Shown here piece by piece: positions 45,544 through 52,978 of a DNA stretch of 64,000 nucleotides. The notes below the pieces were generated by a model. The model did no database searches, was not told where the DNA came from, and saw only the letters and a program-made list of their open reading frames with translations. The DNA comes from Chloroflexota bacterium (GTDB taxonomy: Bacteria; Chloroflexota; UBA6077; CF-72). The translations under genes were made by a program, and so were the position numbers. The stretch covers positions 1 through 64,000 of the forward strand of contig JACPOP010000018.1 in NCBI GenBank assembly GCA_016191465.1, written 5' to 3'. Every line of letters begins with the position of its first letter. The stretch's first letter is position 1.

Positions 45544-46492
45544 CCAGGGTGGCTGTTGCCAGGGCGCGCTCGGGCACGCGCTGGGCGAGCATCTTGACGA
45601 ACAGGTCGAATAGACCCACGTCAGCGAAGCCGACAGTGTGCAGTGCCGGTGCCAGGCCGGCCGCGTAATCGCGGGCGAGGACGTACACCGGCGCCTTGGG
45701 GCTGCACTCGTGGAGCGCGTAGGCAACGAACCGGTCCACGGCGTCGGCGTATTTCGGGTGGACCATCAGGTCGACGAACTGGCTGCGGTCGCCGAACGTG
45801 AGCTCCATCCAACCTGCCAGGCTCGCCCCCAGCTCCCAGACCAATTGCTGACGCGCACCCGCCAGCGTCGGGCGCCACGCGCGTGAGCCGCGGTGCAATC
45901 CCTGCCACTCGTCTATCGTCATGGCCTCGGCGGCTCGAACCGATGGCGGGACGGCCGCCGAGTACAACTGGTAAAGCGGCTGTTCGTCGGACCGCAGGCG
46001 AGGCCGGGCCTCGAAGGCATCGCCCTTCGGGGCGCGGAAGCCGGGGGCAAGACGAAAGAGGGTGGCACCCGTGTACCGCTCGAACCCCGCCCGCCGGGCA
46101 ACCCGCTGGGACCATTCGGTTCCGTTCGCCATGAGCAGAACCCGACGCGCCGCGCGCACCTCGGCGGCGCTGGCCAGGGCTTCACACAGCTGCACCGCTT
46201 CGTCCTCAGCATGTGTCAGCACATCCAGCAGCTCCAGGTCCCACACCAGGCCGCCCGCGCGCGAGCGGACTCCCGCAACCCCGACCGCTTTGCCCCTGTC
46301 GGTTGCGATCCACACGCGCCGGCGCGTGGAGCCGGGCTGGAATGACGCGGCCGTCAGGTCCAGAAGCGACGCACCACCCCCTTCGGGGTCGGCGAACGGC
46401 CACGCGTGGGCCGCCACTGCGACGACGTTCGGGGAACCGAGCAGCGATGAAACTGCCACTACGTCGGTTGGGCGCAGCGCTCGAATGGACAT
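45533..46492 (-). CDS. GNAT-fold acetyltransferase-like protein
   Basis: 319 residues, long enough for two GNAT folds. The first half has [17 protein letters not shown] and [29 protein letters not shown], then a helix with [26 protein letters not shown]. The second half repeats the theme ([35 protein letters not shown]). The acetyl-CoA loop (R/Q-x2-G-x-G/A) is not well preserved, so activity is uncertain. Its stop overlaps the ATPase start. It diverges from the NUDIX gene across 161 bp. Confidence 0.75.
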   Translation of the reverse strand: MSIRALRPTDVVAVSSLLGSPNVVAVAAHAWPFADPEGGGASLLDLTAASFQPGSTRRRVWIATDRGKAVGVAGVRSRAGGLVWDLELLDVLTHAEDEAVQLCEALASAAEVRAARRVLLMANGTEWSQRVARRAGFERYTGATLFRLAPGFRAPKGDAFEARPRLRSDEQPLYQLYSAAVPPSVRAAEAMTIDEWQGLHRGSRAWRPTLAGARQQLVWELGASLAGWMELTFGDRSQFVDLMVHPKYADAVDRFVAYALHECSPKAPVYVLARDYAAGLAPALHTVGFADVGLFDLFVKMLAQRVPERALATATLVGG

Positions 46493-46594
46493 CCTGAGGC
46501 GGACAGGCTAGACCAGAGGTCCGGAGGTCTGCGTGGATTTGCACGCGCCGGTCCGAGGTCTTAGCACAGGGAAAAGCGAAGCACGTGAGCTACT

Positions 46595-46613
46595 GGCAGT
46601 GTACTGCACTGCC
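46595..46613. promoter_or_regulatory. Dyad between GNAT and NUDIX genes
   Basis: GGCAGTG, five bases, CACTGCC: a perfect 7-bp inverted repeat in the 161-bp divergent intergenic region, 41 bases before the NUDIX ATG. It could be an operator for either gene. If the NUDIX protein starts at the in-frame GTG 46585 instead, the dyad would be coding. Confidence 0.35.
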
Positions 46614-46653
46614 GCCCACGCGCCCTGCGTGCCACACTGGGCGTACGAAGAAG

Positions 46654-47232
46654 ATGGAAACGTACTCCAGCACCCTGCCGTTGAACGGCGCGAATCCCTG
46701 GACCACGATCGAGTCGCGAGTCATCTGGGAAAGCGATCGCTTACGCCTCCGCGACGACCGGGTGCTCCAGCCTGATGGTGCTCCGGGACAGTACACGTTC
46801 GTCGAAATCCCCAACGCCGTGGTGGCCGTCGTCGTCATGGACGACGATGGGTTCACCTACCTTGTGCGCCAGTGGCGTTACCCGTGGGGCTGCAACTCCT
46901 GGGAGATTCCAGCGGGCCACGCTGAAGGGGGCGAATCGCCCCTCGACGCCGCGCGGCGCGAGCTGGCGGAGGAAGTCGGACTCCAGGCCCGTGAGTGGGA
47001 AACCCTGGGGATCGGGCACAGCAGCGCTGTCGTGGCCGCCGACTACCACCTCTTCCTGGCGCGCGGCCTGGATCGGGCAGCGGACGCGTTCCACCGGGAT
47101 GGTGCCGAAGAAGATATGCGGGTGGCGCGCGTGCCGCTCGCCGTAGCGGTCGACGCCGCCATGGATTCCACCATTACCCACGCCTTCTCAGTTGTCGGGC
47201 TGCTCCGCGCGGCCCGTCGCCTGAAGGTGTAG
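46654..47232 (+). CDS. NUDIX hydrolase, ADP-ribose pyrophosphatase-like
   Basis: 192 residues from ATG 46654, chosen because the 23-codon extension to GTG 46585 has no family similarity and an AAGAAG lies just before the ATG. NUDIX box GHAEGGESPLDAARRELAEEVGL is complete (G-x5-E-x7-REL-x2-EE-x-GL). VVVMDDDGFTYLVRQWRYPWG precedes it, as in ADP-ribose pyrophosphatases (RQWR...). It probably hydrolyses a nucleoside diphosphate sugar; the specific one is unknown. Confidence 0.92.
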   Translation: METYSSTLPLNGANPWTTIESRVIWESDRLRLRDDRVLQPDGAPGQYTFVEIPNAVVAVVVMDDDGFTYLVRQWRYPWGCNSWEIPAGHAEGGESPLDAARRELAEEVGLQAREWETLGIGHSSAVVAADYHLFLARGLDRAADAFHRDGAEEDMRVARVPLAVAVDAAMDSTITHAFSVVGLLRAARRLKV

Positions 47233-47258
47233 GCTGCACCATGACAGGAGACGGCGCT

Positions 47259-47287
47259 TTGCCCGCTTCCGGAACGCTCTCTACAAT
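47259..47287 (+). promoter_or_regulatory. Likely sigma-70 promoter of the universal stress gene
   Basis: TTGCCC (47259-47264), 17-base spacer, TACAAT (47282-47287). Matches are 4/6 and 5/6 to the housekeeping consensus with ideal spacing. Transcription would begin near 47295, about 53 bases before the GTG at 47348. It is the clearest promoter I found in the window. Confidence 0.55.
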
Positions 47288-47347
47288 CGACCAGACGCGG
47301 CATCGGCCCGAGTGGCCGCCCAGCCGTGACCGCGAGGAGCTCCAGCC

Positions 47348-47833
47348 GTGATCCCCCCAAGCCGAATCCTGGTGACGGTCAACGGCAACGCTACCGACGA
47401 CGAGGCCGTTGCTATGGCGTGCGATGCGGCGAAGGTGGCAAAGGCGGAGGTGTACGCCATCTACGTGATCGAGGTGAAGCGCACCTTGCCGCTCGACGTC
47501 GACCTTCCGCCAGAAGCCGCCAAAGGCGATGCCATCCTGGCCCATGCCGAGAACATCGCCCGCCAGTCCCGTGTGGCGATTGAGACCGAGCTGCTTCAGG
47601 CCCGCGACGTTGGAACCGCGATCGTGGACGAGGCGGCCGAACGCCAGGTGGACCTGATTGTGCTTGGTGCACCGTACAAGCGGCGCTTTGGCGAGTTCGA
47701 CCTGGGCCGGACCGTTCCGTACGTCCTGAAGAATGCTCCGTGCCGGGTCTGGTTGACCCGCTCGGCGCCGACTCAATATCCGCCTTCCAGCGAACCCCGC
47801 GATCGCGAAAACCGACCGTCTGGGGCCCATTGA
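47348..47833 (+). CDS. Universal stress protein family
   Basis: 161 residues from GTG 47348. UspA fold: SRILVTVNGNATDDEAVAMACDAAKVAKAEVYAIYVIEV, then DLIVLGAPYKRRFGEFDLGRTVPYVLKNAPCRVWLTRSA. The usual ATP loop G-x2-G-x9-G-S/T is only partly kept (GAPYKRR...GRT), so nucleotide binding is unsure. It precedes the TrkA-type genes, and Usp domains are often linked to ion transport, which fits but does not prove a shared role. Confidence 0.88.
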   Translation: MIPPSRILVTVNGNATDDEAVAMACDAAKVAKAEVYAIYVIEVKRTLPLDVDLPPEAAKGDAILAHAENIARQSRVAIETELLQARDVGTAIVDEAAERQVDLIVLGAPYKRRFGEFDLGRTVPYVLKNAPCRVWLTRSAPTQYPPSSEPRDRENRPSGAH

Positions 47834-47905
47834 GCCACACCGTCGTCGTGACCATCACAACGCTGCGCTGAGCAGCCCCATCACCGAGCAGCGAGGAGTC
47901 AGCGG

Positions 47906-48331
47906 GTGTTCGTCGTCATTATGGGCTGCGGTCGGGTTGGCGCCCGCCTGGCTCGCATGCTGGTCAAGGCCGGCAACGAAGTTACGATTCTGGACCGTGA
48001 TGCCAGCTCTTTCAGCCGGCTTGGCGAGGATTTTGGTGGGCAAACCATTCTCGGGAACGGGCTCAACCAGGATGTCCTCGAACAGGCCGGGCTGACTCGT
48101 GCGGATGCATTCGTCGCGGTAACGCAGGGGGACAACCGCAATATCATGGCCAGTCAGATCGCCCAGCACGTGTTCCGCGTGCAGCGCGTGGTCACCCGCA
48201 TCAACGATCCGATCCGCTCGGACACCTTTGCAGCCCTCGGCTTGCGAGCGCTCAGCCCCACGGTTATCGGCGCGAACACGTTCTACGAAGAGTTGACCGG
48301 GGACCTGGCGTCAAGTGTCGGCGACGTTTAA
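47906..48331 (+). CDS. TrkA-N (RCK_N) domain protein, short
   Basis: 141 residues from GTG 47906 (GAGGAG ribosome site near 47893). A single NAD-binding RCK_N domain: FVVIMGCGRVGARLARMLVKAGNEVTILDRDA with GxGxxG, AFVAVTQGDNRNIMASQIAQ, and VVTRINDPIRSDTFAALGL. The RCK_C ligand domain is absent; after about residue 115 only a short tail remains. It likely pairs with the longer TrkA encoded 68 bp downstream. The membrane potassium channel is not in this window. Confidence 0.9.
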   Translation: MFVVIMGCGRVGARLARMLVKAGNEVTILDRDASSFSRLGEDFGGQTILGNGLNQDVLEQAGLTRADAFVAVTQGDNRNIMASQIAQHVFRVQRVVTRINDPIRSDTFAALGLRALSPTVIGANTFYEELTGDLASSVGDV

Positions 48332-48399
48332 CGAACTCGGCGAGCGACAAACCATCAAACGACAGGGCCGGCTGAGGCTGGCGCGAGGGTAGGGACGGT

Positions 48400-49059
48400 A
48401 TGTACGCGATCATTGGCGGTGGTGGGAAGGTGGGCTTCTACCTCGGCCGGGAGCTCATCACGCAGGGCAATGAGGTGGTGATCATCGAGCAGCTCGCGGA
48501 GCGCGCCGAGTACATCGGCAACGAGCTTGGGAACATTGTCCTCAAGGGCAATGCCGACGAGGCCCGCACGCTAGCCGAGGCTGGCGCCGAACGTGCCGAC
48601 GTGGTCATCGCGGTGACGGGCGACGACGAGGACAACCTCGTGATCTGCCAGGTGGCAAAGAAGCGCTTCGGCGCCAAGCGGACCATCGCGCGTATCAACG
48701 AGCCGCGCAACGAAAGTCTGTTCCTCATGCTCGGCATCGATGCCACGATCAACGCCACGGAAGTGCTCCTTGGCGTCATGGAGCAGCAAATTCCCAATGC
48801 CAACATGCGCCCGCTGCTCCGCTTGCGGAACACGGACGTGGAGATTGTCGAGTTACGTATGCCGTCCAATAGCCGTGCCATTGGACGGTCGCTACGGGAC
48901 CTGCCCATGCCACCTGATAGCAACGTGGCGGTGCTCCTGCGCGGAGGCAGCCCGCTGTTTCCCACGGGAGCCACCGTTCTCCAGGCCGGCGACGAGGTCA
49001 TCGCCCTGACGCGCGCGGAACACGAGCCCGCTCTGCGGAGTCTCTTCGACGGCTCCTGA
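48400..49059 (+). CDS. TrkA-type potassium uptake regulator (RCK_N + RCK_C)
   Basis: 219 residues. RCK_N: MYAIIGGGGKVGFYLGRELITQGNEVVIIEQ, DVVIAVTGDDEDNLVICQVAKKRFGAKRTIARINEPRNE. RCK_C from about residue 135: VEIVELRMPSNSRAIGRSLRDL, VLLRGGSPLFPTGATVLQAGDEVIALT. Such subunits gate Trk/Ktr channels. RCK_C domains of KtrA/KtrC-type proteins are known c-di-AMP targets, of interest since a c-di-AMP receptor is encoded at 42753. The order of two TrkA genes suggests a hetero-octameric ring. Confidence 0.94.
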   Translation: MYAIIGGGGKVGFYLGRELITQGNEVVIIEQLAERAEYIGNELGNIVLKGNADEARTLAEAGAERADVVIAVTGDDEDNLVICQVAKKRFGAKRTIARINEPRNESLFLMLGIDATINATEVLLGVMEQQIPNANMRPLLRLRNTDVEIVELRMPSNSRAIGRSLRDLPMPPDSNVAVLLRGGSPLFPTGATVLQAGDEVIALTRAEHEPALRSLFDGS

Positions 49060-49155
49060 CGGAGCGGCCTCATCATGCGAGGCCGCCCGGGCAAGGGAGC
49101 CGTTGCCGGATGCGCTGACGCCTAGTGCTCTATCAAGGCAGGATTGCCCAGTAGC

Positions 49156-49229
49156 TGTCATCCTTGAGCGCAGCGAAGGATCCGTCGCTCACGCACGAGC
49201 ACGGATCCTTGGGTTCCCTCAGGATGACA
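49156..49229. repeat. Dispersed-type hairpin repeat between trkA and HNH genes
   Basis: TGTCATCCTTGAG (49156-49168) pairs with CTCAGGATGACA (49218-49229) with one bulge, and AAGGATCCGT (49176-49185) pairs exactly with ACGGATCCTT (49201-49210). The string TGTCATCCTGAGCGxAGCGAAGGAT is, as I recall, a very common interspersed repeat in GC-rich environmental bacteria. It lies between convergent genes, the usual place for such elements. Confidence 0.65.
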
Positions 49230-49256
49230 ACCCCGCATACCTGCGTTGACGGACTC

Positions 49257-49781
49257 CTAGCTCGCCTTTTCGCGCTCCCATTCGGGGATGAATTTTTGCC
49301 AGCCGTGGAAGTGCTCGTTCTCCAGGTACTGGTGAAAAAGGTAGTAGCTGCTCGCCCGCGGCTCGAATGGGTCGTAGCGCAGCAGCATCCGGGCCTCCTC
49401 GGGGGTATGGCCCCCTTTCCGGTGGTTACAGGTCCGGCAGGCACTTACCAGGTTGTCCCACGTGTGCCGCCCGCCTCGGTGGCGTGGCAGCACGTGGTCC
49501 AGGGTCAGGTCGCGGCTGCGGACGCCGCAATACTGGCAGGTGAACCGGTCGCGAATGAAGACCTCGCGTCGCGTGAGACGCACCCGCGGGCGCGGGCGCT
49601 TGATCATGTACACCAGGCGGATCACGCTGGGCCGGGGGAAGAGGCGAACGGGCGTTCGGATCGGCTGGTCGCCGTGCTCCAGGACTTCTGCCTTGCCACC
49701 ATCCACCAGGACCAGCGCACGTCGCGTGTTGCACACGTTCAACGGCTCGTAGTTCTGGTTCAGCACCAAGACCGCGTTCAC
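49257..49781 (-). CDS. HNH endonuclease family protein
   Basis: 174 residues from GTG 49781, with AGGAGA seven bases upstream on the minus strand. N-terminal VLVLNQNYEPLNVCNTRRALVLVDGGKAEVLE is typical of the stand-alone HNH family found across Actinobacteria, Cyanobacteria and Chloroflexota. HNH core: FIRDRFTCQYCG, LTLDHVLPRHRGG, WDNLVSACRTCNHRKG, with the zinc cysteines and catalytic DH. Its cellular role is not established; nothing nearby suggests a restriction system. Confidence 0.9.
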   Translation of the reverse strand: MNAVLVLNQNYEPLNVCNTRRALVLVDGGKAEVLEHGDQPIRTPVRLFPRPSVIRLVYMIKRPRPRVRLTRREVFIRDRFTCQYCGVRSRDLTLDHVLPRHRGGRHTWDNLVSACRTCNHRKGGHTPEEARMLLRYDPFEPRASSYYLFHQYLENEHFHGWQKFIPEWEREKAS

Positions 49782-49871
49782 CGTGCTATCTCCTGGGGCG
49801 TATCCAGAACTGCAACATCGAGGCGCGATTGTAGCAGCGGACGGGCTGCCCGGCGGCGTGGATTTCGGCGC

Positions 49872-50381
49872 CTATTTGAGTCGGAGCGGCAGGCCAGCGA
49901 CGACGAAGTATGCCTCGTCGCAGAGCTCGGCGGCGCGCTGGTTCACTCGCCCCATCGCGTCCCGAAACAGGCGGCCGATGGGGTACTCCGGGACGAGCCC
50001 CATGCCGACTTCGTTGGACACGATCACCAGATCGGGAGCGCGCTGGATGACGGCGTGGATCTCCTCCACCGTGCGGCCCTCCGCATGACGTTCGTCGGCC
50101 AGTAAGAGGTTCGAGAGCAAGAGCGTCAGATCCTCGAAGAGGACGACGTCGTACGGCTCCGTTGATGCCGCCAGCGCACGCGCGGGCGCCAGTGGCGCTT
50201 CGATCGTCGCCCACTCCGAGGGCCGCTGCGCTCGATGCCGCTGGATACGCTCCTGCATCTCATCATCGCCGGCCGTCGCTGTTGCGAGGTACAGCACTCG
50301 TGGTCCCATGAGCGACGCCAGACGCTCGGCATAGCTGCTCTTGCCGGAGCGCGCACCGCCCGTCACGAAGACCCGCGCCAT
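49872..50381 (-). CDS. cobU: Adenosylcobinamide kinase / guanylyltransferase
   Basis: 169 residues. Bifunctional CobU/CobP: phosphorylates adenosylcobinamide and adds GMP in cobalamin assembly. P-loop VFVTGGARSGKSSYAERLA; LYLATATAGDDEMQERIQRHRAQRP with the His that carries GMP; VLFEDLTLLLSN; and VSNEVGMGLVPEYPIGRLFRDAMGRVNQ. No other cobalamin gene is in this window. It lies 33 bp downstream of gmk, probably in one transcript. Confidence 0.95.
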   Translation of the reverse strand: MARVFVTGGARSGKSSYAERLASLMGPRVLYLATATAGDDEMQERIQRHRAQRPSEWATIEAPLAPARALAASTEPYDVVLFEDLTLLLSNLLLADERHAEGRTVEEIHAVIQRAPDLVIVSNEVGMGLVPEYPIGRLFRDAMGRVNQRAAELCDEAYFVVAGLPLRLK

Positions 50382-50414
50382 CAGGAGGAAGCGAGCCCGC
50401 TGAACCTGGGCGCT

Positions 50415-51065
50415 CTACACGACGACAAGGTGGGGGTTCGTTCGCAAGCGTTCAGCGGCAATAATGGATTTCACGTCGTCCACGGCCTCGAGAAGGCGCC
50501 CAGGCCGGTTCACCACCACGTAGTCGTATTCGCTTATGTGCTCCAGCTCCTCGCGAGCGGTCGCCATACGTCGCATGAGCTCCTGCTCGTCGGCGCCCCG
50601 TCGGCTGATACGCTCCGGCAGGTCCTCAATCCGCTGTGGCCGGAGGAAGATCGAGATAACGCCCGGAAGCATCGATCGGATCGTCGCGGCACCCTGCACT
50701 TCAGGTGTCATGATCAGGTCGCGCCCCTGGCGGAGACCTTCGCGCACGCTGAACAGCGGGATTCCGTAGAAGTGGCTGTCATGGACGAAGGCGTGCTCCA
50801 GCAGCTTGCCCTCGTCCAGCAGCAGCGTGAACTGATCGCGCGAGAGGAAGTAGTAGTGGCTCCCGTGAACCTCGTTGGCTCGACGCGGCCGGGTGGTTGC
50901 GGTCACGCAATAGGTAATGGGGAATCCATCCTGCTTCAGCAGCTCGATAAGAGTGGACTTGCCCACCCCCGATGGGCCTGAGAGGACGAAGACGAGCCCC
51001 GAGGCGCGCACCACGTCCGCGTCGCCGGGGAGCGCGTGCGGGTCTCCATCTGCCGCCAGCATCAT
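50415..51065 (-). CDS. gmk: Guanylate kinase
   Basis: 216 residues from ATG 51065. Phosphorylates GMP to GDP. Motifs: LVFVLSGPSGVGKSTLIELL, CVTATTRPRRANEVHGSHYYFLS, GKLLEHAFVHDSHFYGIP, and a C-terminal part with MRRMATAREELEHISEYDYVVVN. The longer frame upstream overlaps rqcH and is rejected. Conserved sequence starts only at about residue 22, so a GTG near 51013 could also be the start. With the ATG start, only 27 bp separate it from the divergent rqcH. Confidence 0.95.
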   Translation of the reverse strand: MMLAADGDPHALPGDADVVRASGLVFVLSGPSGVGKSTLIELLKQDGFPITYCVTATTRPRRANEVHGSHYYFLSRDQFTLLLDEGKLLEHAFVHDSHFYGIPLFSVREGLRQGRDLIMTPEVQGAATIRSMLPGVISIFLRPQRIEDLPERISRRGADEQELMRRMATAREELEHISEYDYVVVNRPGRLLEAVDDVKSIIAAERLRTNPHLVVV

Positions 51066-51092
51066 GGCCCCAACCGTACCATCCAGGCTCTG

Positions 51093-52895
51093 ATGGGTTT
51101 CGACTCCCTGGCCGTCACAGCCGCGCGCCAGGAGCTGGAGCCGCTGCTGGTGGGCGCGCAAATCCAGGAGCTGGCCTTCTCGGACACCTGGACCCTCACG
51201 CTCACCGCCTACCGCCCCGCGACCGGGCGCATCCATCTCCTGGCAAGTGCCCACCCGGAGCGAAGCCGGGTGCTCCGCTCTGCCGCACCGCCTCGTCGCG
51301 GGGTCGAGCGCGATACGCCTTTCATGCTGCTCACGCGCAAGTACTTGCGGAACGCCTGGATCGTGGCGTTCGAACAGCCGGGCCTGGAGCGCGTTCTAAC
51401 GCTCCACTGTGTCCGTCGGCTCGGCGAGGACGCAGACTCCCGGGACCACCGAATTCGGCTGGTGGTAGAGGCGATGGGGCGTCGGGCCAACCTGCTGCTG
51501 GTGGACGAAAACGACACGATCCTGGATGCCTGGCGGCGAACCCCGCCGAGCCGTAACGCCATCCGTCCCATCCTGCCCCACCTGCCGTACGAGCTCCCTC
51601 CTGCGCAGGTTCGGCTGCCGGTGACCGAGCCTGGCCTGATGGCTGCTGCAGCCCGCGCCGGCGAGCACGGCGGGACGCTGGCGAAGTACCTGGGCGAGAC
51701 ACTGGAAGGCGCGTCTCCGCTGGCCGCCCGCGAGATCGCCTTCCGAGCTTCGGGCGCCAGCGCCGCTCCACTTGTCGGGGCGGACTGGGCCAGGGTGTCC
51801 GCAGCAGCGCTCCAGTTGTACGCACCGGTTCGAGGCGAGGCAGCCTGGGAGCCATGCGTCGTCCTCGTGGACAACGCGCCCATCGACGCCGCGGTCTTCT
51901 GGGCGAGCCACGTCGAGCATGAGCGCGGCGCTCAGCTCGAGGCGGCCACCACGGCGAGCGAGGCGTTCGGGCGCCTGGAGACGGCCGGCGGCACGGGCAG
52001 GCCCGCGGCCGGGCTTCACGGGCCGCTGGCGGGGGAGCGCGCCGCGCTGGCGAGCCAGATCGAGACGGTGCTGAAGGCGGAGCGCCGCAAGGCCGGGGCG
52101 CTGCGGCGAGAGCTGGAACGCTCGGAATCCGTGGAGCAGCTGCGCCGCTGGGGCGAGCTGGTCCTGGCATTCGCCTGGCACGGGGAGGTGGGCGCCACCG
52201 CGCTGCAGGTCGAGGGCGAACGGATCCCTCTCGACCCGGGCCGGACCACGTGGGAGAATGCACAAGCGTACTTCGCTGCTTACCAGCGCGCCCGTGACAC
52301 CCGGAAGCGCCTACCGGCTCTGGTCCAGGCCGTCGAGGCACGGATCGAGTACCTTGCGACACTCCACACGCTCGCGGAGTCGGCGGCCACGCCGGAGGTC
52401 CTGCGGACGATCAAGAGCGAGATCGGCGCGGACAGTCCAGCTCGGCCCGTGGCCAAGAAGGGCACCCGCCAGAAGCCCGGGGGATCTGCTAGCGGCCCGT
52501 ACCGTCGGTTCAACCTTGGTGACGGCTGGGAGCTCCTGGTGGGCAGCAGCGCCCGAGGTAACGCCCGCGTCACGTTCGAGCTGGCCGGGCCGGAGGATCT
52601 CTGGCTGCACGCTCGCAATGTGCCGGGCGCCCATGCCATCCTGCGCGCCACCGGCCGGGCGCAGGAGCCACCGTCGGACGTGCTGCTGCAGGCGGCTGGC
52701 GCGGCCGCCCATTTTTCGTCGGCCCGAGCAAACAGCCTGGTAGAAGTAGATGTCGCACCGAGGCGCTATGTGAAGAAGATCCCAGAGGCACCGCCGGGTC
52801 TGGTGCGCTACACCCACGAGCGCACACTCCGCGTCCAGCCGCGGCCGCCTCTGGCATCATCTGTGCAGCAACCGGGCGCTTCGTACCGCGATTGA
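51093..52895 (+). CDS. rqcH: RqcH/NFACT ribosome-associated quality control protein
   Basis: 600 residues from ATG 51093, which gives the family N-terminus MGFDSLAVTAARQEL. RqcH binds split 50S subunits with stuck nascent chains and adds alanine tails. NFACT-N spans about residues 1-200, with FMLLTRKYLRNAWI and GRRANLLLVDEND; a helical coiled-coil region spans 290-460; NFACT-R has DLWLHARNVPGAHAIL and the end of the domain ARANSLVEVDVAPRRYVKKIPEAPPGLVRY. The DR motif of NFACT-N that contacts tRNA is not easily identified here. Confidence 0.93.
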   Translation: MGFDSLAVTAARQELEPLLVGAQIQELAFSDTWTLTLTAYRPATGRIHLLASAHPERSRVLRSAAPPRRGVERDTPFMLLTRKYLRNAWIVAFEQPGLERVLTLHCVRRLGEDADSRDHRIRLVVEAMGRRANLLLVDENDTILDAWRRTPPSRNAIRPILPHLPYELPPAQVRLPVTEPGLMAAAARAGEHGGTLAKYLGETLEGASPLAAREIAFRASGASAAPLVGADWARVSAAALQLYAPVRGEAAWEPCVVLVDNAPIDAAVFWASHVEHERGAQLEAATTASEAFGRLETAGGTGRPAAGLHGPLAGERAALASQIETVLKAERRKAGALRRELERSESVEQLRRWGELVLAFAWHGEVGATALQVEGERIPLDPGRTTWENAQAYFAAYQRARDTRKRLPALVQAVEARIEYLATLHTLAESAATPEVLRTIKSEIGADSPARPVAKKGTRQKPGGSASGPYRRFNLGDGWELLVGSSARGNARVTFELAGPEDLWLHARNVPGAHAILRATGRAQEPPSDVLLQAAGAAAHFSSARANSLVEVDVAPRRYVKKIPEAPPGLVRYTHERTLRVQPRPPLASSVQQPGASYRD

Positions 52896-52978
52896 GACGT
52901 GCCCGTCATCTGGACCCGCCGGCGGGCCGGGTGTCGGGCGGCCGCACACAACTCCGCTCATTCAGGAAGTAGGACACC

